Shown here piece after piece: positions 1 to 11,299 of a stretch of 64,000 nt of DNA (position 1 is the stretch's first letter; every line of letters begins with the position of its first letter). The notes beneath the pieces are model-generated. The model was not told the DNA's origin. It saw only the letters and a list, made by a program, of their open reading frames with translations, and searched no databases. Both the position numbers and the translations under genes were made by a program. This stretch comes from Megalopta genalis (Eukaryota > Arthropoda > Insecta > Hymenoptera > Halictidae), in contig NW_027476092.1 of NCBI RefSeq assembly GCF_051020955.1, forward strand, positions 2,778,501-2,842,500, written 5' to 3'.

Positions 1-695
1 TCGTTCACTTGTTCATTCGTTCACTTGTTCGTTCGTTCACTTGTTCACTTGTTCATTTGTTCATTTGTTCATTTGTTCATTCGTTCATTCGTTCACTTGT
101 TCATTCGTTCACTTGTTCAATTGTTCATTTGTTCTTTTGTTCATTTGTTCATTTGCTTATTTGTTCATTTGTTCATTTGTTCATTTGTTCAGTTGTTAAT
201 TTGTTAATTTGTTCATTTGTTCAATTGTTCACTTGTTCATTTGTTCATTTGTTCATTTGTTCATTTGTTCATTGGTTCATTTGTTCATTTGTTCATTTGT
301 TCATTTGTTCATTTGTTCATTTGTTCATTTGTTCTTTTGTTCATTTGTTCATTTGTTCATTTGTTCATTTGTTCAATTGTTCATTTGTTCATTTGTTCAT
401 TTGTTCATTTGTTCATTTGTTCATTTGTTCATTTGTCTATTTCTTCATTTGTTCATTTGTCCATTTGTTCATTTGTTCATTTGATCATTTGTTCATTTGT
501 TCATTTGTTCATTTGTTCATTTGTTCAATTGTTCATTTGTCCATTTGTCAATTTGTTCATTTGTCCATTTGTTCATTTGTTCATTTGTTCATTTGTTCAT
601 TTGTTCAATTGTTCATTTGTTCTTTTGTTCATTTGTTCATTTGCTTATTTGTTCATTTGTTCCTTTGTTCATTTGTTCAGTTGTTAATTTGTTCA

Positions 696-712
696 TTTGT
701 TCATTTTTTTCA
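696..712. repeat. Poly-T tract (T7) creating an odd-length unit
   Basis: TTCA is followed by seven T, giving a 9-base unit. T7 also occurs near 5570, 5966, 14,530, 19,408, 19,808, 26,868, 27,621 and 34,671. T8 (a 10-base unit) occurs near 8469, 22,329, 30,134, 36,705, 38,761, 52,411 and 60,020. The one-base difference is kept within sub-families. Confidence 0.8.
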
Positions 713-1261
713 CTTGTTCATTTGTTCATTTTTTCATATGTTCATTTGTTCATTTGTTCATTTGCTCATTTGCTCATTTGCTCATTTGTTGATTTGTTCA
801 TTTTTCATTTGTTCATTTGTTCATTTGTTCATTATTTCATTTGTTCATTTGTTCATTTGTTCAATTGTTCATTTGTTCATTTGTTCATTTGATCATTTGT
901 TCATTTGTTCATTTCTTCATTTGTTCATTTGTCCATTTGTTCATTTGTCTATTTCCTCATTTGTTCATTTGTCCATTTGTTCATTTGTTCATTTGTTCAT
1001 TTGTTCATTTGTTCATTTGTTCATTTGTTCATTTGTTCATTTGTTCATTTGTTCATTTGTTCATTTGTTCATTTGTTCATTTGTCCATTTGTCCATTTGT
1101 TCATTTGTTCATTTGTTCATTTGTTCATTTGTTCATTTGTTCATTTGTTCATTTGTTCATTTGTTCATTTGTTCATTTGTTCATTTGTTCATTTGTTCAT
1201 TTGTTCATTTGTTCATTTGTTCATTTGTTCATTTGTTCATTTGTTCATTTGTTCATTTGTT

Positions 1262-1335
1262 AATTTGTCCATTTGTCCATTCGTCCATTTGTCCATTCGT
1301 CCATTCGTTCATTTGTCCATTTGTTCATGTGTTCA
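1262..1335. repeat. TCC-rich module ending in CATGTG
   Basis: TTAATTTG is followed by TCCATTTG and TCCATTCG units and a unique TTCATGTG unit. The CATGTG unit occurs only near 1327, 15,153, 42,112 and 45,654. The last two copies carry TCCAATTG in place of one TCCATTCG, so they share a more recent ancestor with each other than with the first two. Confidence 0.82.
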
Positions 1336-1451
1336 TTTGTTCATTTGTTCATTTGTTCATTTGTTCATTTGTTCATTTGTTCATTTGTTCATTTGTTCAT
1401 TTGTTCATTTGTTCATTTGTTCATTTGTTCATTTGTTCATTTGTTCATTTG

Positions 1452-1530
1452 TTCATTTGAACATTTGTTCATTCGCTTTATTTGTTCATTCGTTCATTAG
1501 TTCATTTGTCCATTTGTGCATTTGTTCACT
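1452..1530. repeat. GAAC junction module (first of 27)
   Basis: One unit reads TTCATTTGAACATTTG, with TT changed to AA. It is followed by TTCATTCG, the 9-mer CTTTATTTG, TTCATTCG, TTCATTAG, TCCATTTG and TTGTGCATTTG. The core ATTCGCTTTA starts at 1471, 1936, 3150, 6733, 7062, 7583, 15314, 15771, 16993, 20584, 20913, 21434, 28429, 28766, 29239, 37410, 37867, 40073, 42208, 42705, 45831, 46360, 50827, 51132, 51565, 58604 and 59125. The copies at 7062 and 40073 lack the GAAC change. This is the best single landmark for phasing the HORs. Confidence 0.9.
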
Positions 1531-1548
1531 TGTTCATTTGTTCATTTG

Positions 1549-1612
1549 TTCGTTTGTTCTTTTGTTCGTTTGTTCGTTTGTTCGTTTGTTCATTTGTTGA
1601 TTTGTTCATTTG
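1549..1612. repeat. TTCG run module
   Basis: A cluster of TTCGTTTG and TTCTTTTG units ending in TTGATTTG lies just downstream of each GAAC junction (for example about 2033, 3244, 3779, 6827, 7156, 15394, 17084, 20684, 21524 and 58700). The local density of CpG is high compared with the CpG-free monomer background. The clustering of one variant in a short run suggests local slippage amplification of a mutated unit. Confidence 0.8.
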
Positions 1613-1748
1613 TTCATTTGTTCGTTTGTTCATTTGTTCGTTTGTCCATTTGTTCATTTGTTCATTTGTTCATTTGTTCATTTGTTCATTTGTTCATTTG
1701 TTCATTTGTTCATTTGTTCTTTTGTTCATTTGTTCATTTGTTCATTCG

Positions 1749-1812
1749 TTCACTTGTTCACTCGTTCACTTGTTCACTCGTTCACTTGTTCACTCGTTCA
1801 CTTGTTCACTTG
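1749..1812. repeat. 16-bp dimer array with three TTCACTCG units
   Basis: TTCACTTG alternates with TTCACTCG; three TTCACTCG units in 64 bp. It lies between the paired GAAC junctions at 1471 and 1936 and corresponds to 15,584-15,647. Confidence 0.88.
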
Positions 1813-2189
1813 TTCATTTGTTCATTTGTTCATTCGTTTATTCGTTCACTTGTTCATTCGTTCACTTGTTCAATTGTTCATTCGTTCTTTTGTTCATTTG
1901 TTCATTTGCTTATTTGTTCATTTGAACATTTGTTCATTCGCTTTATTTGTTCATTCGTTCATTAGTTCATTTGTTCATTAGTTCATTTGTCCATTTGTGC
2001 ATTTGTTCACTTGTTCATTTGTTCATTTTTTCGTTTGTTCTTTTGTTCGTTTGTTCGTTTGCTCGTTTGTTCATTTGTTGATTTGTTCATTTGTTCATTT
2101 GTTCGTTTGTTCATATGTTCATTTGTTCATTTGTTCATTTGTTCATTTGTTCATTTGTTCATTTGTTCTTTTGTTCATTTGTTCATTTG

Positions 2190-2345
2190 TTCATTTGTTC
2201 AATCTTCATTTGTTCATTTGTTCATTTGTTCAATCTTCATTTGTTCATTTGTTCATTTGTTCATTTGTTCATTTGTTCATTTGTTCATTTGCTCATTTGC
2301 TCATTTGCTCATTTGCTCATTTGCTCATTTGTTCATTTGTTCATT
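2190..2345. repeat. TTCAATC 7-mer pair plus CTCATTTG run
   Basis: Two 7-base units TTCAATC (near 2199 and 2230) are followed by five CTCATTTG units and a 7-base TTCATTT unit. The 7-mers shift the register of the 8-bp repeat by one base each. The same order recurs near 7850-7985, 16030-16180, 21710-21850, 29510-29655, 38130-38280, 42970-43115, 46625-46770, 51838-51985 and 59390-59535. Confidence 0.82.
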
Positions 2346-2820
2346 TTTCATTTGTTCATTTGTTCATTTGTTCATTTGTTCATTTGTTCATTTGTTCATT
2401 TGTTCATTTGTTCATTTGTTCATTATTTCATTTGTTCATTCGTTCATTCGTTCATTTGTTCATATGTTCATTTGTTCATTTGTTCATTTCTTCATTTCTT
2501 CATTTGTTCATTTGTTCATTTGTTCACTTGTTCATTTGTTCATTTGTCCATTTGTCCATTTGTCCATTTGTCCATTTGTTCATTTGTTCATTTGTTCATT
2601 TGTTCATTTGTTCATTTGTTCATTTGTTCATTTGTTCATTTGTTCATTTGTTCATTTGTTCATTTGTTCATTTGTTCATTTGTTCATTTGTTCACTTGTT
2701 CATTTGTTCATTTGTTCATTTGTTCATTTGTTCATTTGTTCATTTGTTCATTTGTTCATTTGTTCATTTGTTCATTTGTTCATTTGTTCATTTGTTCATT
2801 TGTTCATTTGTTCATTTGTT

Positions 2821-2890
2821 CATTCGTTCATTAGTTCATTTGTTCATTAGTTCATTTGTTCATTTGTTCATTTGTTCAATTGTTCACTTG
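2821..2890. repeat. TTCATTAG/TTCAATTG marker (first of 10)
   Basis: The order is TTCATTCG, TTCATTAG, TTCATTTG, TTCATTAG, three TTCATTTG, TTCAATTG, TTCACTTG. Further copies start near 6309, 16631, 20161, 27972, 39720, 50396, 56231, 58085 and 63801. In eight of the ten it is followed by a long perfect TTCATTTG run that ends at a GAAC junction. At 56,231 the run is cut short by other modules, and at 63,801 a TTCG run follows instead. Confidence 0.85.
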
Positions 2891-3106
2891 TTCATTTGTT
2901 CATTTGTTCATTTGTTCATTTGTTCATTTGTTCATTTGTTCATTTGTTCATTTGTTCATTTGTTCATTTGTTCATTTGTTCATTTGTTCATTTGTTCATT
3001 TGTTCATTTGTTCATTTGTTCATTTGTTCATTTGTTCATTTGTTCATTTGTTCATTTGTTCATTTGTTCATTTGTTCATTTGTTCATTTGTTCATTTGTT
3101 CATTTG
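2891..3106. repeat. Perfect TTCATTTG run, 27 units
   Basis: Uninterrupted 8-mers between the TTCATTAG marker and a TTCACTTG unit before the GAAC junction. Confidence 0.85.
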
Positions 3107-3907
3107 TTCACTTGTTCATTTGTTCATTTGTTCATTTGAACATTTGTTCATTCGCTTTATTTGTTCATTCGTTCATTAGTTCATTTGTTCATTAGTTCAT
3201 TTGTCCATTTGTGCATTTGTTCACTTGTTCATTTGTTCATTAGTTCGTTTGTTCTTTTGTTCGTTTGTTCGTTTGTTCGTTTGTTCATTTGTTGCTTTGT
3301 TCATTTGTTCATTTGTTCGTTTGTTCATTTGTTCGTTTGTTCGTTTGTTCGTTTGTTCATTTGTTCATTGGTTCATTTGTTCATTTGTTCAATTGTTCAT
3401 TTGTTCTTTTGTTCATTTGTTCATTTGCTTATTTGTTCATTTGTTCATATGTTCATTTGTTCATATGTTCATATGTTCATATGTTCATTTGTTCATTTGT
3501 TCATTTGTTCATTTGTTCATTTGTTCATTTGTTCATTTGTTCATTTGTTCATTTGTTCATTTGTTCATTTGTTCATTTGTTCATTTGTTCATTTGTCCAT
3601 TTGTTCATTTGTTCATTTGTTCATTAGTTCATTTGTTCATTTGTTCATTTGTTCATTTGTTCATTTGTTCATTTGTTCATTTGTTCATTTGTTCATTTGT
3701 TCATTTGTTCATTAGTTCATTTGTTCATTAGTTCATTTGTCCATTTGTGCATTTGTTCACTTGTTCATTTGTTCATTAGTTCGTTTGTTCTTTTGTTCGT
3801 TTGTTCGTTTGTTCGTTTGTTCATTTGTTGATTTGTTCATTTGTTCATTTGTTCGTTTGTTCATTTGTTCATTTGTTCGTTTGTTCGTTTGTTCCTTTGT
3901 TGATTTG

Positions 3908-4003
3908 TTCATTCGTTCACTTGTTCATTCGTTCACTTGTTCATTCGTTCACTTGTTCATTCGTTCACTTGTTCATTCGTTCACTTGTTCATTCGTTCAC
4001 TTG
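3908..4003. repeat. 16-bp dimer array TTCATTCGTTCACTTG, six copies
   Basis: Six perfect head-to-tail copies of a two-unit dimer, each with one CpG. Counterparts lie at 17,759-17,854 and 40,823-40,918 (the latter with one TTTATTCG change). Related versions near 13,759-13,862 and 35,890-35,997 carry an ATCACTTG unit and a TTCGTTCG unit. The window start (1-60) is the tail of such an array. Confidence 0.88.
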
Positions 4004-6409
4004 TTCACTTGTTCATTTGTTCATTTGTTCATTTGTTCATTCGTTCATTCGTTCACTTGTTCATTCGTTCACTTGTTCAATTGTTCATTTGTTCTTTTGT
4101 TCATTTGTTCATTTGCTTATTTGTTCATTTGTTCATTTGTTCATTTGTTCAGTTGTTAATTTGTTAATTTGTTCATTTGTTCAATTGTTCACTTGTTCAT
4201 TTGTTCATTTGTTCATTTGTTCATTTGTTCATTTGTTCATTGGTTCATTTGTTCATTTGTTCATTTGTTCATTTGTTCATTTGTTCATTTGTTCATTTGT
4301 TCATTTGTTCATTTGTTCATTTGTTCATTTGTTCATTTGTCCATTTGTCCATTTGTTCATTTGTTCATTTGTTCATTTGTTCATTTGTTCATTTGTTCAT
4401 TTGTTCATTTGTTCATTTGTTCATTTGTTCATTTGTTCATTTGTTCATTTGTTCATTTGTTCATTTGTTCATTTGCTCATTTGCTCATTTGCTCATTTGT
4501 TCATTTGTTCATTTTTCATTTGTTCATTTGTTCATTTGTTCATTTGTTCATTATTTCATTTGTTCATTTGTTCATTTGTTCATTTGTTCATTTGTTCATT
4601 TGCTCATTTGTTCAATTGTTCATTTGTTCTTTTGTTCATTTGTTCATTTGTTATTTGTTCATTTGTTCATTTGTCCATTTGTTCATTTGTCCATTTGTTC
4701 ATTTGTTCATTTGTTCATTTGTTCATTTGTTCATTTGTTCATTTGTTCATTTGTTCATTTGTTCATTTGTTCATTTGTTCATTTGTCCAATTGTTCATTT
4801 ATCCATTTGTCCATTTGTCCATTTGTTCATTTGTCCATTTGTTCATTTGTTCATTTGTTCATTTGTTCATTTGTTCACTTGTTCATTTGTTCATTGGTTC
4901 ATTTGTCCATTTGTCCATTTGTTCATTTGTCTATTTCTTCATTTGTTCATTTGTCCATTTGTTCATTTGTTCATTTGATCATTTGTTCATTTGTTCATTT
5001 GTCCATTTGTCCATTTGTCCATTTGTTCATTTGTCCATTTGATCATTTGTTCATTTGTTCATTTGTTCATTTGTTCATTTGTCCATTTGTTCATTTGCCC
5101 ATTTGTTCATTTGTCCATTTGTTCATTTGTTCATTTGTCCATTTGTTCATTTGTTCATTTGTTCATTTGTTCATTTGTTCATTTGTTCATTTGTTCATTT
5201 GTCCATTTGTTCATTTGTTCATTTGTTCATTTGTTCATTTGTTCATTTGTTCATTTGTTCATTTGTTCATTCTTCATTTGTTCATTTGTTCATTTGTTCA
5301 TTTGCTCATTTGCTCATTTGCTCATTTGTTCATTTGTTCATTTTTCATTTGTTCATTTGTTCATTTGTTCATTTGTTCATTTGTTCATTTGTTCATTTGT
5401 TCATTTGTTCATTTGTTCATTATTTCATTTGTTCATTTGTTCATTTGTTCATTTGTTCATTTGTTCAATTGTTCATTTGTTCTTTTGTTCATTTGTTCAT
5501 TTGCTTATTTGTTCATTTGTTCATTTGTTCATTTGTTCAGTTCTTAATTTGTTCATTTGTTCATTTTTTTCATTTGTTCATTTGTTCATTTTTTCATATG
5601 TTCATTTGTTCATTTGTTCATTTGCTCATTTGCTCATTTGCTCATTTGATCATTTGTTCATTTGTTCATTTGTCCATTTCTCCATTTGTCCATTTGTTCA
5701 TATGTTCATTTGTTCATTTGTTCATTTGTTCATTTGTTCATTTGTTCATTTGTTCATTTGTCCATTTGTTCATTTGTTCATTTGTTCATTTGTTCATTTG
5801 TTCATTTGTTCATTTGTTCATTATTTCATTTGTTCATTTGTTCATTTGTTCATTTGTTCATTTGTTCAATTGTTCATTTGTTCTTTTGTTCATTTGTTCA
5901 TTTGCTTATTTGTTCATTTGTTCATTTGTTCATTTGTTCAGTTCTTAATTTGTTCATTTGTTCATTTTTTTCATTTGTTCATTTGTTCATTTGTTCATTT
6001 GTTCATTTGTTCATTTGTTCACTTGTTCATTTGTTCATTTGTCCATTTGTCCATTTGTCCATTTGTCCATTTGTTCATTTGTTCATTTGTTCATTTGTTC
6101 ATTTGTTCATTTGTTCATTTGTTCATTTGTTCATTTGTTCATTTGTTCATTTGTTCATTTGTTCACTTGTTCATTTGTTCATTTGTTCATTTGTTCATTT
6201 GTTCATTTGTTCATTTGTTCATTTGTTCATTTGTTCATTTGTTCATTTGTTCATTTGTTCATTTGTTCATTTGTTCATTTGTTCATTTGTTCATTTGTTC
6301 ATTTGTTCATTCGTTCATTAGTTCATTTGTTCATTAGTTCATTTGTTCATTTGTTCATTTGTTCAATTGTTCACTTGTTCATTTGTTCATTTGTACATTT
6401 GTTCACTTG

Positions 6410-6721
6410 TTCATTTGTTCATTTGTTCATTTGTTCATTTGTTCATTTGTTCATTTGTTCATTTGTTCATTTGTTCATTTGTTCATTTGTTCATTTGTTC
6501 ATTTGTTCATTTGTTCATTTGTTCATTTGTTCATTTGTTCATTTGTTCATTTGTTCATTTGTTCATTTGTTCATTTGTTCATTTGTTCATTTGTTCATTT
6601 GTTCATTTGTTCATTTGTTCATTTGTTCATTTGTTCATTTGTTCATTTGTTCATTTGTTCATTTGTTCATTTGTTCATTTGTTCATTTGTTCATTTGTTC
6701 ATTTGTTCATTTGTTCATTTG
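6410..6721. repeat. Perfect TTCATTTG run, 39 units
   Basis: Uninterrupted 8-mers ending directly at the GAAC junction. The same length occurs at 20,261-20,572. Confidence 0.85.
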
Positions 6722-7339
6722 AACATTTGTTCATTCGCTTTATTTGTTCATTCGTTCATTAGTTCATTTGTTCATTAGTTCATTTGTCCATTTGTGCATT
6801 TGTTCACTTGTTCATTTGTTCATTTGTTCGTTTGTTCTTTTGTTCGTTTGTTCGTTTGTTCGTTTGTTCATTTGTTGATTTGTTCATTTGTTCATTTGTT
6901 CGTTTGTTCATTTGTTCATTTGTTCATTTGTTCATTTGTTCATTTGTTCATTTGTTCATTTGTTCATTTGTTCATTTGTTCATTTGTTCATTTGTTCATT
7001 TGTTCATTTGTTCATTTGTTCATTTGTTCATTTGTTCATTTGTTCATTTGTTCATTTGTTCATTCGCTTTATTTGTTCATTCGTTCATTAGTTCATTTGT
7101 TCATTAGTTCATTTGTCCATTTGTGCATTTGTTCACTTGTTCATTTGTTCATTTGTTCGTTTGTTCTTTTGTTCGTTTGTTCGTTTGTTCGTTTGTTCAT
7201 TTGTTGATTTGTTCATTTGTTCATTTGTTCGTTTGTTCATTTGTTCGTTTGTCCATTTGTTCATTTGTTCATTTGTTCATTTGTTCATTTGTTCATTTGT
7301 TCATTTGTTCTTTTGTTCATTTGTTCATTTGTTCATTCG

Positions 7340-7459
7340 TTCACTTGTTCACTCGTTCACTTGTTCACTCGTTCACTTGTTCACTCGTTCACTTGTTCAC
7401 TCGTTCACTTGTTCACTCGTTCACTCGTTCACTTGTTCACTCGTTCACTTGTTCACTTG
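7340..7459. repeat. 16-bp dimer array with seven TTCACTCG units
   Basis: The same dimer as at 1749 but with seven TTCACTCG units in 120 bp, two of them adjacent without an intervening TTCACTTG. It corresponds to 21,191-21,310 and 58,882-59,001. Confidence 0.88.
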
Positions 7460-8751
7460 TTCATTTGTTCATTTGTTCATTCGTTCATTCGTTCACTTGT
7501 TCATTCGTTCACTTGTTCAATTGTTCATTCGTTCTTTTGTTCATTTGTTCATTTGCTCATTTGTTCATTTGAACATTTGTTCATTCGCTTTATTTGTTCA
7601 TTCGTTCATTAGTTCATTTGTTCATTAGTTCATTTGTCCATTTGTGCATTTGTTCACTTGTTCATTTGTTCATTTTTTCGTTTGTTCTTTTGTTCGTTTG
7701 TTCGTTTGCTCGTTTGTTCATTTGTTGATTTGTTCATTTGTTCATTTGTTCGTTTGTTCATTTGTTCATTTGTTCATTTGTTCATTTGTTCATTTGTTCA
7801 TTTGTTCATTTGTTCTTTTGTTCATTTGTTCATTTGTTCATTTGTTCAATCTTCATTTGTTCATTTGTTCATTTGTTCAATCTTCATTTGTTCATTTGTT
7901 CATTTGTTCATTTGTTCATTTGTTCATTTGCTCATTTGCTCATTTGCTCATTTGCTCATTTGCTCATTTGTTCATTTGTTCATTTTTCATTTGTTCATTT
8001 GTTCATTTGTTCATTTGTTCATTTGTTCATTTGTTCATTTGTTCATTATTTCATTTGTTCATTCGTTCATTCGTTCATTTGTTCATATGTTCATTTGTTC
8101 ATTTGTTCATTTCTTCATTTCTTCATTTGTTCATTTGTTCATTTGTTCAATTGTTCATTTGTTCATTTGTTCATTTGTTCATTTGTTCATTTGTTCATTT
8201 GTTCATTTGTCTATTTCTTCATTTGTTCATTTGTCCATTTGTTCATTTGTTCATTTGATCATTTGTTCATTTGTTCATTTGTTCATTTGTTCATTTGTTC
8301 ATTTGTCCATTTGTCCATTTGTTCATTTGTCCATTTGTTCATTTGTTCATTTGTTCATTTGTTCATTTGTTCAATTGTTCATTTGTTCTTTTGTTCATTT
8401 GTTCATTTGCTTATTTGTTCATTTGTTCCTTTGTTCATTTGTTCAGTTGTTAATTTGTTCATTTGTTCATTTTTTTTCATTTGTTCATTTGTTCATTTTT
8501 TCATATGTTCATTTGTTCATTTGTTCATTTGCTCATTTGCTCATTTGTTGATTTGTTCATTTTTCATTTGTTCATTTGTTCATTTGTTCATTTGTTCATT
8601 ATTTCATTTGTTCATTTGTTCATTTGTTCAATTGTTCATTTGTTCATTTGTTCATTTGATCATTTGTTCATTTGTTCATTTCTTCATTTGTCTATTTCTT
8701 CATTTGTTCATTTGTCCATTTGTTCATTTGTTCATTTGTTCATTTGTTCAT

Positions 8752-8960
8752 TTGTTCATTTGTTCATATGTTCATTTGTTCATTTGTTCATATGTTCATT
8801 TGTTCATTTGTTCATATGTTCATTAGTTCATTTGTCCATTTGTTCATTTGTTCACTTGTTCATTTGTTCATTTGTTCATTCTTCATTTGTTCATTTGTAC
8901 AATTGTTCATTTGTTCATTTGTTTATTTGTTCATTTGTTCATTTGATCATTTGTTCATTT
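8752..8960. repeat. CATATG triplet / TACAATTG module
   Basis: Three TTCATATG units are spaced exactly 24 bp apart, then TTCATTAG, TCCATTTG, TTCACTTG, the 7-mer TTCATTC, TACAATTG, and in most copies TTTATTTG and ATCATTTG. It recurs near 22,630, 30,437, 39,080, 43,158, 43,884, 44,250, 47,149, 52,740, 55,558, 57,467, 60,340 and 63,112. The CATATG sites give a fixed 24-bp ladder useful for physical mapping. Confidence 0.82.
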
Positions 8961-9989
8961 GTTCATTTGTTCATTTGTTCATTTGTACATTTGATCATTT
9001 GTTCATTTGTTCATTTGTTCATTTGTCCATTTGTCCATTTGTCCATTTGTTCATTTGTTCATTTGTTCATTTGTTCATTTGTTCATTTGTTCATTTGTTC
9101 ATTTGTTCACTTGTTCATTTGTTCATTTGTTCATTTGTTCATTTGTTCATTTGTTCATTTGTTCATTTGTTCATTTGTTCATTTGTTCATTTGTTGATTT
9201 GTTCATTCGTTCATTTGTTCATTTGTTCATTTGTTCATTTGTTCATTTGTTCATTTGTTCATTTGTTCATTCGTTCATTTGTTCATTTGTTCATTAGTTC
9301 ATTAGTTCATTTGTCCATTTGTGCATATGTTCACTTGTTCATTTGTCCATTTGTGCATTTGTTCACTTGTTCATTTGTTCATTTGTTCATTTGTTCGTTT
9401 GTTCGTTTGTCCATTTGTTGATTTGTTCATTTGTTCATTTGTTCGTTTGTTCATTTGTTCGTTTGTTCGTATGTCCGTTTGTTCATTTGTTGATTTGTTC
9501 ATTGGTTCATTTGTTCAATTGTTCATTTGTTCATTTGTTCATTCGTTCATTCGTTCACTTGTTCACTCGTTCACTTGTTCACTTGTTCATTTGTTCATTT
9601 GTTCATTCGTTCATTCGTTCACTTGTTCATTCGTTCACTTGTTCAATTGTTCATTTGTTCTTTTGTTCATTTGTTCACTTGTTCACTTGTTCACTTGTTC
9701 ATTTGTTCATATGTTCATTTGTTCATATGTTCATTTGTCCATATGTTCATTTGTTCATATGTTCATTTGTTCATTTGTTCATTTGTTCATTTGTTCTTTT
9801 GTTCATTTGTTCATTTGTTCATTTGTTCACTTGTTCATTTGTTCATTTGCTCATTTGTTCATTTGTTCATTTGTTCATTTGTTCATTTGTTCTTTTGTTC
9901 ATTTGTTCATTTCTTCATTTGTTCATTCTTCATTTGTTCATTTGTCCATTTGTTCATTTGTTCATTTGTTCATTTGTTCATTTGTTCAT

Positions 9990-10090
9990 TTGTTCATTTG
10001 TTCATTTGTTCATTTGCTCATTTGCTCATTTGCTCATTAGCTCATTTGCTCATTTGCTCATTTGCTCATTTGTTCATTTGTTCATTTTTC
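9990..10090. repeat. Seven-unit CTC run with a CTCATTAG third unit
   Basis: Seven successive CTC-starting units, the third reading CTCATTAG, end in a TTCATTT 7-mer. The same run recurs near 23,885-23,960, 31,690-31,765, 48,430-48,505, 53,980-54,055 and 61,635-61,710, always upstream of the variant junction module. It distinguishes this site from the three- and five-unit CTC runs elsewhere. Confidence 0.8.
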
Positions 10091-10456
10091 ATTTGTTCAT
10101 TTGTTCATTTGTTCATTTGTTCATTTGTTCATTTGTTCATTTGCTCATTTGTTCTTTATTTCATTAGTTCATTCGTTCATTCGTTCATTCGTTCATTTGT
10201 TCATTTGTTCATATGTCCATTTGTTCATTTGTTCATTTGTTCATTTGTTCAATTGTTCATTTGTTCATTTGTTCATTTGTTCATTTGTTCTTTTGTTCAT
10301 TTGTTCATTTGTTCATTTGTTCATTTGTTCATTTGTTCATTTGTTCATTTGTTCATTTGTTCACTTGTTCACTTGTTCATTTGTTCATTTGTTCATTTGT
10401 TCATTTGTTCATTTGTTCATTTGTTCATTTGTTCATTTGGTCATTTGTTCATTTGT

Positions 10457-10575
10457 TCATTTGAACATTTGTTCATTCACTTTATTTGTTCATTCGTTTT
10501 ATTTGTCCATTTGTTCATTTGTTCATTAGTTCATTTGTACATTTGTGCATATGTTCACTTGTTCATTTGTCCATT
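10457..10575. repeat. Variant junction module with TTCATTCA and two 9-mers (first of 7)
   Basis: Like the GAAC module but with TTCATTCACTTTA and a second 9-mer TTTTATTTG, followed by TACATTTG, GCATATG and TCCATTTG units. The core ATTCACTTTA starts at 10475, 24350, 32155, 48883, 54456, 56965 and 62081. Each 7.8 kb type HOR has one; segment 9 has two because of its 2.5 kb duplication. The successive spacings are 13,875, 7,805, 16,728, 5,573, 2,509 and 5,116 bp. Confidence 0.9.
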
Positions 10576-11299
10576 TGTGCATTTGTTCATTTGTTCATTT
10601 GTTCATTTGTTCATTTGTTCGTTTGTTCGTTTGTTCATTTGTTGATTTGTTCATTTGTTCATTTGTTCGTTTGTTCATTTGTTCGTTTGTTCGTTTGTTC
10701 GTTTGTTCATTTGTTGATTTGTTCAATGGTTCATTTGTTCATTTGTTCATTTCTTCATTTGTTCATTCGTTCATTCGTTCACTTGTTCACTCGTACACTT
10801 GTTCACTTGTTCATTTGTTCATTTGTTCATTCGTTCATTCGTTCACTTGTTCATTCGTTCACTTGTTCAATTGTTCATTTGTTCTTTTGTTCATTTGTTC
10901 ATTTGCTTATTTGTTCATTTGTTCATTTGTTCAGTTGTTAATTTGTTAATTTGTTCATTTGTTCACTTGTTCACTTGTTCATTTGTTCATACGTTCATTT
11001 GTTCATATGTTCATTTGTTCATTTGTTCATTTGTTCATTTGTTCATTTGTTCATTAGTTCATTTGTTCACTTGTTCATTTGTTCATTTGTTCATTTGTTC
11101 ATTTGTTCATTTGTTCATTTGTTCATTTGTTCATTTGTTCATTTGTTCCTTTGTTCATTTGTCCATTTGTCCATTTGTCCATTTGTTCATTTGTTCCTTT
11201 GTCCATTTGTTCATTTGTTCATTTGTCCATTTGTTCATTTGTCCATTTGTTCATTTATCCATTTGTCCATTTGTCCATTTGTTCATTTGTCCATTTGTT

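Larger units (their letters stand above)
1..5661. repeat. HOR segment 1, 6 kb type, truncated by the window start
   Basis: The first base corresponds to position 13,828 inside segment 3, so the left end is cut by the window and is not a biological edge. The order is: TTCATTCG/TTCACTTG dimers, a long body of TTCATTTG with TCC and poly-T modules, the CATGTG-bearing module near 1262-1335, GAAC junction modules at about 1457, 1922 and 3136, dimers at 3908-4003, then a second body. It aligns with 13,828-19,504. The displacement moves through 13,827, 13,843, 13,835, 13,811, 13,843 and 13,851, every value leaving remainder 3 modulo 8. Copy differences are therefore whole 8-bp units. No gene is visible. 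Confidence 0.85.
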